The notes under the pieces: generated by a model | The model's input: only the letters and a program-made list of their open reading frames with translations | Database searches by the model: none | What the model was told of the DNA's origin: nothing | Position numbers and translations under genes: made by a program | Source: Nitrospinota bacterium | GTDB taxonomy: Bacteria > Nitrospinota > Nitrospinia > UBA9942 | Direction of reading: 5' to 3' | Length of the DNA: 16,773 bases | Assembly: GCA_016234205.1 (NCBI GenBank) | Contig: JACRGN010000085.1 | Span: 1-16,773 of the forward strand | Part shown: one piece after another, positions 1 to 6,021 of the stretch | Numbering within the stretch: position 1 is the stretch's first letter | Layout: every line of letters begins with the position of its first letter

Positions 1-90
1 CGACCCACTTTGTGGGTGCCCCGAATTTTCAATTAAGGAATTTTATTTTTATATTTTTTATTGAAAATTGGAAATTGGAAATTTTTAAAT
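1..90. other. Intergenic DNA with small hairpins
   Basis: No gene is visible before 162. Positions 3-8 (ACCCAC) and 12-17 (GTGGGT) form a 6-bp hairpin with a TTT loop. It is not followed at once by a T-run, so I do not call it a terminator. AATTTTCAAT at 25-34 is the reverse complement of ATTGAAAATT at 60-69, with very AT-rich DNA between, and GGAAATT is repeated in tandem at about 70-82. This looks like repetitive spacer DNA. Confidence 0.5.
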
Positions 91-120
91 CTGTGTCTCA
101 GTGTCTCAGTGGTTTATAAT
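91..120 (+). repeat. 30-bp dispersed repeat, copy A, ending in TATAAT
   Basis: This 30-mer, which contains the tandem octamer TGTCTCAG (94-101 and 102-109), matches 2530-2559 at 29 of 30 positions. An inverted, more diverged copy lies at 2416-2444. The final hexamer, TATAAT at 115-120, sits 42 bp before the DUF2851 start and could be a -10 element. The correctly spaced hexamer at 92-97 does not resemble TTGACA, so promoter activity is an inference. Confidence 0.75.
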
Positions 121-161
121 TCCTTTAAATTGTAGAACAAAAATATGTTTTTAGCAAGAAA

Positions 162-1667
162 ATGACACAAGAAAATGAATGCCTTGACTCCATCCTCTGC
201 TCGTGTTATTTTCACGACATGGGAAATTTTTCTTATCGCTACTTCGCCATTAGAGGCAATTTACCTCTTGTCCGTGAGAGAAGCAGGGATAAATACGGGA
301 AGAAAATTTCCGAGAGGCTGGTAAGGTGTATATGGCTGGATCAATTATTTAAAGACGATATTTTTACAACGGACGGAAGGAAAATAAAGGTATTATCTCC
401 CGGCTGGTGGAATCTTGGAGAGGGACCCGATTTTAAAAAGACAGTTATATCCATCGATGGAGAAAAGGTTCTCAAGGGTGATGCGGAGGTTCATGTCTAT
501 TCATCCGATTGGAAAAAACACGGGCATCACAGGGATGAGAGATATAAAAATGTAATCATCCATGTTTTTATGTGGAATGATCTTAAATCAACGGACAGCA
601 ATATTCTACAGCTGGAGGTCTCACAATTTTTAAAAGAGGAGATTGAACATATCGAAGATACGATTGATATACATGGGTATCCATACAAAAGTCCAAAGGA
701 ATACGGTGATTGCTCTTCTGGCGATGCAGAAAAGATCGGCAGCCTATTAGACATCGCCGGAGACGCCAGGGTGATTGAAAAGGCTGAAAGATTTAAGAGT
801 GCATTAAATGGATGCGGCTGGGAGCAATTATTATATGAAGGCATTATGGAATCGCTGGGATACAGGAGGAATAAGCTGCAATTTAGGTCCCTTGCCAAAT
901 CGATACCGCTGCAAATAATTAAAAATGCCATTTGCGGGTATTCTTATAAAAAGAGGGTAATAATTATTCAATCGTTATTACTGGGTGCAGGAGGACTAAT
1001 CCCTGAAAATCCTCCCCATAGGTGGGAATACAGTCAGGAGGTCAAAGACTATATAAAAGCCATAAAAAGACTCTGGAATAAGTATAGAATTCCTGTTGAG
1101 AAGAATATTATGTGGGATTTTTATGGGACAAGACCTGCCAATCTGCCATTCAGAAGGATTGCAGGTATAAGTCATTTTCTCTCCTCTAACATTGAAAAAG
1201 GTTTATTAAATGTATTCCTATCTGAATTTCTGAAATTCAATATTGACAAAAAAATAAGGACATTCATCAATAGAACTAATGATTTATTCAGTGTAGATGA
1301 TGACCTGTGGTCATTCAGGTATACATTTAAAGGTAAGAGATTTATTAATAAAAATAGGCTTATAGGGAGGGACAGAGTTTTAACAATAATAGTAGATGTT
1401 CTTATGCCGGTAATGCTTCTATGTTCAAAAGAAAATGGAGACTACCAATTGGAAGAGAATATTCACAATGTATATACAAAAATATCAAGACTGCCATCCA
1501 ACAGTATTACCAGATTTATGGTGAGGAGGATGTTGAGAGGCGAAAGGCATATTGTTAACAGTGCCAGAAGGGGACAGGCACTTATACAGATATTTAATGA
1601 CTATTGTGCAAATAATGAAGATGGCTGTCCCGGATGTGCACTGAAAATGGAAATTACTAATTTGTAA
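162..1667 (+). CDS. DUF2851 family protein
   Basis: This 501-residue protein matches the DUF2851 family, whose function is unknown. The most recognisable part is residues 50-145, starting with ERLVRCIWLDQLF and continuing through a PGWWNLGEGPDF motif, GDAEVHVYSSDWKKHGHH and an HVFMWND segment. Conserved Asp, Glu, His and Trp there would suit a nuclease-like fold, but that is speculation. The C-terminus carries clustered cysteines (CANNEDGCPGC), possibly a metal site. No signal peptide or membrane segment is seen. The start is uncertain: the first 40 residues lie before the usual family start and no clear Shine-Dalgarno precedes 162; Met20 (219) is an alternative. The next gene follows after 8 bp, so the two are probably cotranscribed. 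Confidence 0.8.
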   Translation: MTQENECLDSILCSCYFHDMGNFSYRYFAIRGNLPLVRERSRDKYGKKISERLVRCIWLDQLFKDDIFTTDGRKIKVLSPGWWNLGEGPDFKKTVISIDGEKVLKGDAEVHVYSSDWKKHGHHRDERYKNVIIHVFMWNDLKSTDSNILQLEVSQFLKEEIEHIEDTIDIHGYPYKSPKEYGDCSSGDAEKIGSLLDIAGDARVIEKAERFKSALNGCGWEQLLYEGIMESLGYRRNKLQFRSLAKSIPLQIIKNAICGYSYKKRVIIIQSLLLGAGGLIPENPPHRWEYSQEVKDYIKAIKRLWNKYRIPVEKNIMWDFYGTRPANLPFRRIAGISHFLSSNIEKGLLNVFLSEFLKFNIDKKIRTFINRTNDLFSVDDDLWSFRYTFKGKRFINKNRLIGRDRVLTIIVDVLMPVMLLCSKENGDYQLEENIHNVYTKISRLPSNSITRFMVRRMLRGERHIVNSARRGQALIQIFNDYCANNEDGCPGCALKMEITNL

Positions 1668-1675
1668 GTTTTATT

Positions 1676-1981
1676 ATGATATACGATGTATGTGATAGGT
1701 GCGGTCTAAAGATTCCTGAAGGCGGGCTCAAATATATTGTCAGGATAGATATAGTTGCAGATGATGATAATATTATTCCTGAAGATATAACGGATGAAGA
1801 GCTTGATGCAATGATTTCAGGGATAAAAGAGTTTGACCCCGATATGCTTGAGAGGGATGTGCATCAGGAACTTGCATTTGTCCTGTGCAAGAGATGCAAA
1901 GAGCAGTGGACAAGGGATCCATTCAATACTATGAAAGATAAATTAAATATAGATGAAGGATGGAGCGGCGAGCTTCATTAA
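1676..1981 (+). CDS. Small CxxC/CxxC (zinc-ribbon-like) protein
   Basis: This is a 101-residue acidic protein of unknown function. It has two CxxC pairs, Cys6/Cys9 (CDRC) and Cys71/Cys74 (CKRC), separated by a helical acidic stretch rich in Asp and Glu. Four cysteines in two knuckles suggest a single structural zinc. It begins 8 bp after the DUF2851 stop with no convincing Shine-Dalgarno, which fits translational coupling to that gene. Its stop overlaps the stop of the convergent ridA gene within the 4-bp palindrome TTAA (1978-1981), so no room is left for a terminator between them. I do not recognise a named family. Confidence 0.7.
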   Translation: MIYDVCDRCGLKIPEGGLKYIVRIDIVADDDNIIPEDITDEELDAMISGIKEFDPDMLERDVHQELAFVLCKRCKEQWTRDPFNTMKDKLNIDEGWSGELH

Positions 1982-2364
1982 TAATCAGCTAACGCTATCA
2001 TTTCTATTTCTATTGCGGCACCCTTTGGCAGGGCTGATACCTGGATTGTAGAGCGGGCAGGCTTGCTGTCACTAAAATATTCACTGTATATCTTATTCAT
2101 CTGTTCAAAATTCTTTAGGTCAGTTAAAAATACAGTAGCCTTAATTACATTCTTGAGAGATGCGCCTGCCGCCTCAAGCAAGGCTTTAAGATTTTCCATA
2201 ACCCTCTTTGTCTGCTGGCTAATATCACCTTCAATAAGCTTATTTGTAGAGGGGTCTAATGGTATCTGCCCTGATGTAAATATAAAATTTCCCACCCTAA
2301 TAGCCTGCTCATAGGGTCCTACGGAAGCAGGTGCTTTATCTGTTGATATAGGTATTTTTTTCAT
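1978..2364 (-). CDS. ridA: RidA family reactive enamine/imine deaminase
   Basis: The product is a full-length 128-residue member of the YjgF/YER057c/UK114 (Rid) family. RidA hydrolyses reactive enamine and imine intermediates, such as those PLP-dependent threonine dehydratase makes, to ketoacids and ammonia in the cytoplasm, usually as a trimer. Visible landmarks are PASVGPYEQA near the N-terminus, FTSGQIPLDP at about 29-38, the long helix VMENLKALLEAAG, and the signature PARSTIQV. Arg104 in that signature is the expected carboxylate-binding catalytic arginine. The ATG start gives the usual family N-terminus. It is monocistronic, facing away from the cooC-like gene across a repeat-filled gap. 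Confidence 0.93.
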   Translation of the reverse strand: MKKIPISTDKAPASVGPYEQAIRVGNFIFTSGQIPLDPSTNKLIEGDISQQTKRVMENLKALLEAAGASLKNVIKATVFLTDLKNFEQMNKIYSEYFSDSKPARSTIQVSALPKGAAIEIEMIALADY

Positions 2365-2415
2365 GGTAAATTAGTATCGCATATATTGAAGTTATTATTC
2401 AAGAAAAATAATTGA

Positions 2416-2559
2416 ATTTTAACCACAGAGACACAGAGGCACAGAGAAAGACAAGAAGCAAGGAATAAGAAGCCAGAAGCAAGATTTTTTTCTTACATCT
2501 TGCCTCTTTTTTTAATCTTTTTTTCATCTCTGTGTCTCCGTGTCTCAGTGGTTTATAAT
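2416..2559. repeat. Inverted pair of the dispersed repeat between ridA and cooC
   Basis: The gap between the divergent ridA and cooC-like genes holds two outward-facing copies of the repeat seen at 91-120. The plus-strand copy at 2530-2559 differs from 91-120 at one base and ends in TATAAT, 11 bp before the cooC-like ATG. The minus-strand copy at 2416-2444 is more diverged and ends in TTAAAAT facing ridA. Between them are purine-rich direct repeats and a smaller inverted repeat (CAAGAT near 2480 with ATCTTG near 2505). The whole could fold as a long cruciform or RNA hairpin. It resembles a small palindromic repeat unit rather than an IS, as no ORF is inside. Confidence 0.75.
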
Positions 2560-2570
2560 ACTTATCTTAA

Positions 2571-3350
2571 ATGAAAATAGCAATATCAGGTAAAGGCGGT
2601 GTAGGAAAGACTACTCTGGCTTCTACTCTGGCAAGGATGTATGCCAGAGAAGGATTTAATGTTCTGGCGGTGGATGGAGACCCTTCAGGGCATCTATCTG
2701 TAGCACTGGGTCTATCTATAGAAGAAAGCTCGGAGATTATACCTCTAATAGAGATGAAGGAATTGATAGAGGAGAGGACAGGGACTGCACCGGGGAGTAT
2801 GGGTGGGATTTTTAAGCTCAATCCAAAGGTTGATGACCTCCCTGAAAAACTATCAGTTAATATAAAGGGTGTGAGATTGATTCAGACAGGAGGTTTTAGA
2901 AAGGCAGGGAGCGGCTGTTTCTGTCCTGAAAATGCCATATTGAAAAGCCTGTTAAAGCATTTTATTGTGGATACGGATGATGTTGTAATCCTTGATATGG
3001 AAGCAGGTTTTGAGCATCTTACAAGAGGAACGGCTAAATCAGTTGATGCAATGATTATAGTGGTAGAGCCGGGGCTCCGCTCTATTAAGACTGCAGAAAC
3101 AATAGCCTTATTGTCAAGAGAGTTGGGTATATCCCGTATTTTTTATGCCGCAAATAAGATTAATAACAGTGAAGAAAAGGAATATATTTTAAAAAATCTT
3201 GAGTTTAGTGAAGATATTATTGGATATATTTCTTATGAAAATACTATTAAAGAGGCTGATTTAAAAGGTATGTCTCCGTTTGAGAACAGCGGGAAACTGA
3301 TTGGAGAGGTGAAAGAAATAAGAGATGGGTTAAATAAAAGGATAATATAA
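2571..3350 (+). CDS. cooC: CooC-like nickel-insertion (CO dehydrogenase maturation) ATPase
   Basis: This 259-residue protein belongs to the SIMIBI/MinD-type P-loop ATPases. The deviant Walker A is GKGGVGKT at residues 7-14, with the signature lysine Lys8. Switch and Walker B regions follow at VDGDPSG (34-40) and VVILDMEAGFEHL (138-150). The CxC motif, Cys116 and Cys118 in GSGCFCPEN, is the CooC hallmark. In characterised CooC proteins these cysteines bind nickel or zinc at the dimer interface for insertion into the C-cluster of anaerobic CO dehydrogenase. No CO dehydrogenase gene (cooS, acsA) is in the window, so the client is not shown and another nickel or metal enzyme is possible. The ATG is just downstream of the repeat and has no clear Shine-Dalgarno. 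The stop is 1 bp from that of the convergent XRE gene. Confidence 0.85.
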   Translation: MKIAISGKGGVGKTTLASTLARMYAREGFNVLAVDGDPSGHLSVALGLSIEESSEIIPLIEMKELIEERTGTAPGSMGGIFKLNPKVDDLPEKLSVNIKGVRLIQTGGFRKAGSGCFCPENAILKSLLKHFIVDTDDVVILDMEAGFEHLTRGTAKSVDAMIIVVEPGLRSIKTAETIALLSRELGISRIFYAANKINNSEEKEYILKNLEFSEDIIGYISYENTIKEADLKGMSPFENSGKLIGEVKEIRDGLNKRII

Positions 3351-3351
3351 T

Positions 3352-3741
3352 CTATGAACAACTGCGACCATTTCCCCAAATTTTCTTTTCTAATCTAAGA
3401 AGTATGAGATAGTGTTCCACGATATGAGGTGGTAGTTTCTTCAGAATAGCTGCAAACTCCTTTATGGTGGGGCGACCCATCTTTCCATAAGTTTCAACCT
3501 TTTCTTTAGCTTTTAAAGTCTTAGAGATTTCTCTTTCGCCAAAAAACTCTGTCATAGGAACAGAAAGTGCATCTGCAATTAACACCAAGGATTTTTGTGT
3601 AAACTTTCTCTTGCCACTTTCTAACTGGTTTATATAGCCCTGAGAAAGACCACTCCTCAAGGCAAGTTCTTCCTGTGTAAGACCAGACCCTATCCTCATT
3701 CTGCGAATATTATCTCCAACAATATTCTTATGTTTTTTCAT
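3352..3741 (-). CDS. XRE-family helix-turn-helix transcriptional regulator
   Basis: The product is a 129-residue regulator with a Cro/C1-type HTH at about residues 8-64: IRRMRIGSGLTQEELALRSG contains helices 1-2 and SQGYINQLESGKR is the recognition-helix region. The C-terminal half (about 70-129) is a short helical extension with no recognised enzymatic or ligand domain. Such proteins are usually homodimeric DNA-binding repressors and often sit in toxin-antitoxin or phage modules. No ImmA/IrrE protease or HigB-like toxin lies beside it. An octamer, GTGCTATA, lies just upstream of its start on the coding strand (3753-3760 as TATAGCAC) and recurs in the divergent promoter at 3818-3825. Autoregulation is therefore likely but inferred. 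Confidence 0.85.
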   Translation of the reverse strand: MKKHKNIVGDNIRRMRIGSGLTQEELALRSGLSQGYINQLESGKRKFTQKSLVLIADALSVPMTEFFGEREISKTLKAKEKVETYGKMGRPTIKEFAAILKKLPPHIVEHYLILLRLEKKIWGNGRSCS

Positions 3742-3752
3742 GGAAATTATCC

Positions 3753-3827
3753 TATAGCACCTCGTAAATTAGTTCAATTGCTTGGTGTAATAATTATCTT
3801 GACATAAATATTGCACAGTGCTATAAA
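3753..3827 (+). promoter_or_regulatory. Sigma70-type promoter with operator-like repeats, divergent from XRE gene
   Basis: TTGACA (3799-3804), a 17-bp spacer and TATAAA (3822-3827) form the best promoter match in the window, on the plus strand. The spacer ends in the palindrome GCACAGTGC (3813-3821). GTGCTATA at 3818-3825 overlaps the -10, and its reverse complement TATAGCAC lies at 3753-3760, in front of the XRE start and overlapping a weak minus-strand promoter (TTGAAC, 17 bp, TAGGAT). The paired octamers look like XRE-binding sites. The transcript would lead toward a micro-ORF (3899-3934) and the lipoprotein genes. Confidence 0.6.
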
Positions 3828-3898
3828 ACAATAAGTTATTTTTCATAGATTAAGCATTTATCAATTTTTATAGGATAGGAAGGGGGTGATAAGCCAAA

Positions 3899-3934
3899 AT
3901 GGTATTAAGGCATTATTATTTAAAGTTCATTTAG
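3899..3934 (+). other. 11-codon micro-ORF with a strong Shine-Dalgarno
   Basis: A near-ideal Shine-Dalgarno (AAGGGGGTGAT, about 3880-3890) lies 8 bp before an ATG that opens an 11-codon frame, MVLRHYYLKFI, ending in TAG at 3932-3934. It is the first translatable frame downstream of the promoter at 3799-3827. It could be a leader peptide, or the 5' end of a lost gene whose body was replaced by the repeat that begins at about 3935. I cannot show that it is functional. Confidence 0.3.
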
Positions 3935-3964
3935 CGGGTTGTTGAAAAACCCCGTCTTCGTGTC

Positions 3965-3985
3965 ACCCTGAGCGAAGCGAAGGGT
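3965..3985. repeat. GCGAAGC mini-hairpin repeat, copy 1
   Basis: The 21-bp unit starts ACCCT and ends AGGGT. Those arms pair, tandem G-A mismatches follow, and the centre is GCGAAGC (3972-3978), known as an unusually stable DNA mini-hairpin. A decayed copy (CCCTGAGCGAAGGGAAGGGT) lies at 4375-4394, before the second lipoprotein gene. The repeat precedes the same TCTTAACTAACGGAGGTGT leader in both cases, so the second copy came with the gene duplication. Confidence 0.7.
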
Positions 3986-4007
3986 CTTAACTAACGGAGG
4001 TGTAAAA

Positions 4008-4370
4008 ATGAAAAAGATTAGGATAGTGGTGTTGATATTATTTTTAGGACTCATGGCAGGATGTAGTAGTGGCAGTAGTAGTAGTTCAGGTGGCGGCGGT
4101 GCAACAATTGATTCTGCAGTGGTAGGAACATGGAAGCTATCAACTGATAGTAGTAATACGATAACTTTTAAAAATGATGGAACTTATACCGTTACATCAG
4201 CCAGTTGCACCGTTTCCGGCACATGGTCGGCTTCAGGTGGTAATATTACAACTACTCAGACTAGCGGTTCCTGTATGACGACTGGTGCTACTACACCTTA
4301 TACAGTGACCTCAACAACCTTTACAGTTCAACATAGCAATGGTAGTACTGAGGTTTGGGTTAAGTCATGA
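4008..4370 (+). CDS. Serine-linker lipoprotein with lipocalin-like domain, copy 1
   Basis: This is a 120-residue predicted lipoprotein. Residues 1-18 form a signal peptide (KKIR, then a Val/Leu/Ile/Phe core) ending in the lipobox LMAG before Cys19, where lipidation and cleavage would occur. A low-complexity Ser/Gly linker (about 20-33) is encoded by AGT repeats. The rest is a small beta-rich domain with VGTWKL, TFKNDGTYTV and SGTWSASGGNI motifs, like short lipocalin-like (DUF-type) domains that start with GTW and have an NDGTY strand. Two cysteines (SCTV and GSCM) could form a disulfide. The Shine-Dalgarno is GGAGGTGT. No partner or ligand is evident; envelope location is inferred. Confidence 0.85.
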   Translation: MKKIRIVVLILFLGLMAGCSSGSSSSSGGGGATIDSAVVGTWKLSTDSSNTITFKNDGTYTVTSASCTVSGTWSASGGNITTTQTSGSCMTTGATTPYTVTSTTFTVQHSNGSTEVWVKS

Positions 4371-4426
4371 TTCTCCCTGAGCGAAGGGAAGGGTCTTAAC
4401 TAACGGAGGTGTGAAGAGGTGTGAAA

Positions 4427-4834
4427 ATGAAAAAGATTAGGATAGTGGTGTTGATATTATTTTTAGGACTCATGGCAGGATGTAGTAGTGGCAGCAGCAG
4501 TAGTAGTAGTTCAGGCGGCGGTGGAACAATTGATTCTGCATTGGTAGGAACATGGAAGCAATCAACTATTAATAATGTTACGGTTGGTAGTAATACTACG
4601 GTAACTCTTAAAAATGATGGAACTTATACCGTTACCGTTACAGATACATCAGCCAGTTGCACCGCTTCCGGCACATGGTCGGCTTCAGGTGGTAATATTA
4701 CAACTACTCAGACTACTCAGATTAGCGGTTCCTGTTTGCCGAATAGTAGTAGTACTACATCTTATACAGTGACCTCAACAACCTTTACAGTTCAACATAG
4801 CAATGGTAGTACTGAGGTTTGGGTTAAGTCATGA
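4427..4834 (+). CDS. Serine-linker lipoprotein with lipocalin-like domain, copy 2
   Basis: This is the tandem paralogue of the gene at 4008: 135 residues from the ATG at 4427. That start is chosen over the in-frame GTG at 4421 because it gives the same MKKIRIVV N-terminus as copy 1. The signal peptide and lipobox (LMAG, Cys19) are identical. The serine tract is longer by two codons, and loops of the beta domain carry extra residues (around NNVTVGSNTT and TVTDT). The C-terminal VTSTTFTVQHSNGSTEVWVK matches copy 1 exactly. All length changes keep the frame, which suggests the copy is still translated and selected. Its stop overlaps the next start as ATGA at 4831-4834. Confidence 0.85.
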   Translation: MKKIRIVVLILFLGLMAGCSSGSSSSSSSGGGGTIDSALVGTWKQSTINNVTVGSNTTVTLKNDGTYTVTVTDTSASCTASGTWSASGGNITTTQTTQISGSCLPNSSSTTSYTVTSTTFTVQHSNGSTEVWVKS

Positions 4835-5316
4835 TTAATGGGATGGGGTTTAAAAGATGGTCTGTTATTATGAAAACCACCTTCTTAAACCCCATTATCA
4901 TTGGGATGTTAATAGTTTCAGTTCATGCAGTTGATATAGAGCCTGCCCATCGTGTTTTTCTTACTGCCGATGCATGTGGTGATGTTCCAAAAGAGAGTCC
5001 TGCTGAAAGTTTTGATTGTCATCAAAAGATATATGTTGTATTGGAAGGAGCTGGGCTTAAAAAGGATAAGCATATTTTTGAGGGGTTCTGGATAAACCCA
5101 AAGGGGAAACAACAGGAATATGCCAGATACGAGTTTGAAGCCTCAAAAGGAAAAAAACGGGTATGGCTCTGGCTTGAGTTGCACCCCAGTGGTGGAAAAC
5201 TCTTTGGAGCGATTACCCCTTCTTATGGAGTGGATATTTTTTCTGGCAGATGGACAGTTAGGCTTTATCTTGATGGGAACTTTTTAACAGAAAAGGTCTT
5301 TTATGTGAGTTGCTGA
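4831..5316 (+). CDS. Secreted protein of unknown function
   Basis: The frame opens at an ATG overlapping the stop of lipoprotein copy 2 (ATGA), a typical coupling arrangement, and encodes 161 residues. Met14 (4870) is an alternative start, giving a cleaner signal peptide: MKTTF, a hydrophobic core NPIIIGMLIVSV, and a likely cleavage after HA, before VDIEPAHR. The mature part is a beta-rich domain of about 128 residues with WxNPKGKQQEYARYEF, WLWLELHP and GRWTVRLYLDG segments, like periplasmic immunoglobulin-like folds. Three cysteines remain in the mature protein, including one as the last residue. I recognise no family. It probably forms an envelope operon with the two lipoproteins. Confidence 0.7.
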   Translation: MINGMGFKRWSVIMKTTFLNPIIIGMLIVSVHAVDIEPAHRVFLTADACGDVPKESPAESFDCHQKIYVVLEGAGLKKDKHIFEGFWINPKGKQQEYARYEFEASKGKKRVWLWLELHPSGGKLFGAITPSYGVDIFSGRWTVRLYLDGNFLTEKVFYVSC

Positions 5317-5355
5317 AAGGCAAAGTTTAGTATATCGCCACTTGTCCGGATACTT

Positions 5356-5742
5356 TTATATTTTAACTTTATCAATGAATGCTCTGGCAGATTTGAAGAT
5401 ATCTTTTAATGCATTGACATCTTCTATTAGCCCTCTGTAGTATCCAGCTATGTGTAGTTCTTTGTATAGTTTCTCAAACTCCCTTGTAAGTTTACCATTG
5501 TAGGGAGTTAAATGCTTCCGTATCATATCTCTATAACCTTCCACTGATTTAGGCAGCTCTTTTTGATTTACTCCCCTTTTTATCAGATACTCATCTATCG
5601 CCTTTAAGACTGCAAGATAGGCGGTTCCACAACCCTCTTGCACATATTTGATATCATCATACCTGTCACCCTCAATGGGTGATTTATTCAATAGCTCTTT
5701 TGCATTTTGAAAATATCTGATTGACTCGGATTTATGTTTCAT
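5356..5742 (-). CDS. DUF5618 family (HEPN-like) protein
   Basis: This 128-residue all-helical protein resembles DUF5618, a small family I associate with HEPN-like four-helix bundles. Landmarks are the opening SIRYFQNAKELLNKSPIEG, the YVQEGCGTAYLAVLKAIDEYL helix, and ELHIAGYYRGLIEDV near the C-terminus. HEPN proteins are often RNases or nucleotidyltransferase partners in toxin-antitoxin systems. The classical Rx4-6H motif is not obvious here: KELHIAGYYRG has His followed by Arg, not the usual order. Only 3 bp separate it from the upstream small gene at 5746-5961, so they form a two-gene unit. Toxin function is inferred from architecture, not shown. Confidence 0.7.
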   Translation of the reverse strand: MKHKSESIRYFQNAKELLNKSPIEGDRYDDIKYVQEGCGTAYLAVLKAIDEYLIKRGVNQKELPKSVEGYRDMIRKHLTPYNGKLTREFEKLYKELHIAGYYRGLIEDVNALKDIFKSARAFIDKVKI

Positions 5743-5745
5743 AAG

Positions 5746-5961
5746 TTAAATCTCTACATTAATAGCTACCCCTTTCCCTTCTTCGCTTAGGAACTTGTTC
5801 ATTATCTTCTTGTGCCTTTCATCAGACATATTCTGCAATTTCATCATACCCTCTCTTACAACCTCCCTGCCGGACCTTGCTCCTCCTTGGGCGATATTTG
5901 ATAATTGCGTCTTAATATTTTCTTTTCCTATACTTATTAGGGTAGTATTTAATGCCTGCAT
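5746..5961 (-). CDS. Small protein, candidate antitoxin-like partner of DUF5618 gene
   Basis: From the ATG at 5961 this encodes 71 residues, starting MQALNTTLISIGKENIKTQL, mostly helical, with a conserved-looking core AQGGARSGREVVREGM and a SDERHKKIMNKFLSEEGKG tail. A longer frame opens at a TTG at 6009, but that TTG is the start of a TTGACA promoter box (6004-6009). The ATG at 5961 has a good Shine-Dalgarno (GAGGTGGAG) and fits the promoter, so I prefer it. It lies 3 bp upstream of the DUF5618 gene. Small first gene plus helical second gene resembles toxin-antitoxin layout. No DNA-binding motif is evident, so function is unknown. Confidence 0.65.
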   Translation of the reverse strand: MQALNTTLISIGKENIKTQLSNIAQGGARSGREVVREGMMKLQNMSDERHKKIMNKFLSEEGKGVAINVEI

Positions 5962-5980
5962 ATCTCCACCTCTGGACAAT

Positions 5981-6009
5981 AATATATATGTTTTTGAGGC
6001 TTTTGTCAA
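5981..6009 (-). promoter_or_regulatory. Sigma70-type promoter for the small-protein/DUF5618 pair
   Basis: On the minus strand, TTGACA (6009-6004), a 17-bp spacer and TATATT (5986-5981) give a near-consensus promoter. Transcription would begin near 5974, leaving a short leader with the GAGGTGGAG ribosome-binding site before the ATG at 5961. It lies 12 bp after the tlpA-like stop, so the downstream pair can be expressed separately from the thioredoxin operon. Confidence 0.65.
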
Positions 6010-6021
6010 TTGAAAATTCTG

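Larger units (their letters stand above)
3966..4834 (+). repeat. Tandem duplication of leader plus lipoprotein gene
   Basis: Two direct copies of a unit of about 405-460 bp lie head to tail: about 3966-4370 and about 4375-4834. Each has the CCCTGAGCGAAG repeat, the leader TCTTAACTAACGGAGGTGT, the lipoprotein gene, and ends at the same GTTAAGTCATGA. The signal-peptide coding part and the last 20 or so codons are almost identical. Differences are mainly in-frame insertions in the serine tract and in loops of the domain. Copy 2 also has a 10-bp tandem duplication (GAGGTGTGAA) in its ribosome-binding site. Confidence 0.9.

Noticed and set aside
527..931. Antisense frame of 134 codons inside the DUF2851 gene
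   Set aside because: It lies wholly within a clear family member on the other strand, has Ser/Leu/Ile-rich composition typical of an antisense frame, and lacks a ribosome-binding site.
4421..4426. GTG start for the second lipoprotein
   Set aside because: The ATG at 4427 gives the same N-terminus as the first copy and sits at a proper distance from AGAGGTGT.
5962..6009. TTG start for the small protein upstream of the DUF5618 gene
   Set aside because: The TTG is the first triplet of a TTGACA -35 box with a well-spaced -10, and a better ATG with a Shine-Dalgarno follows at 5961.
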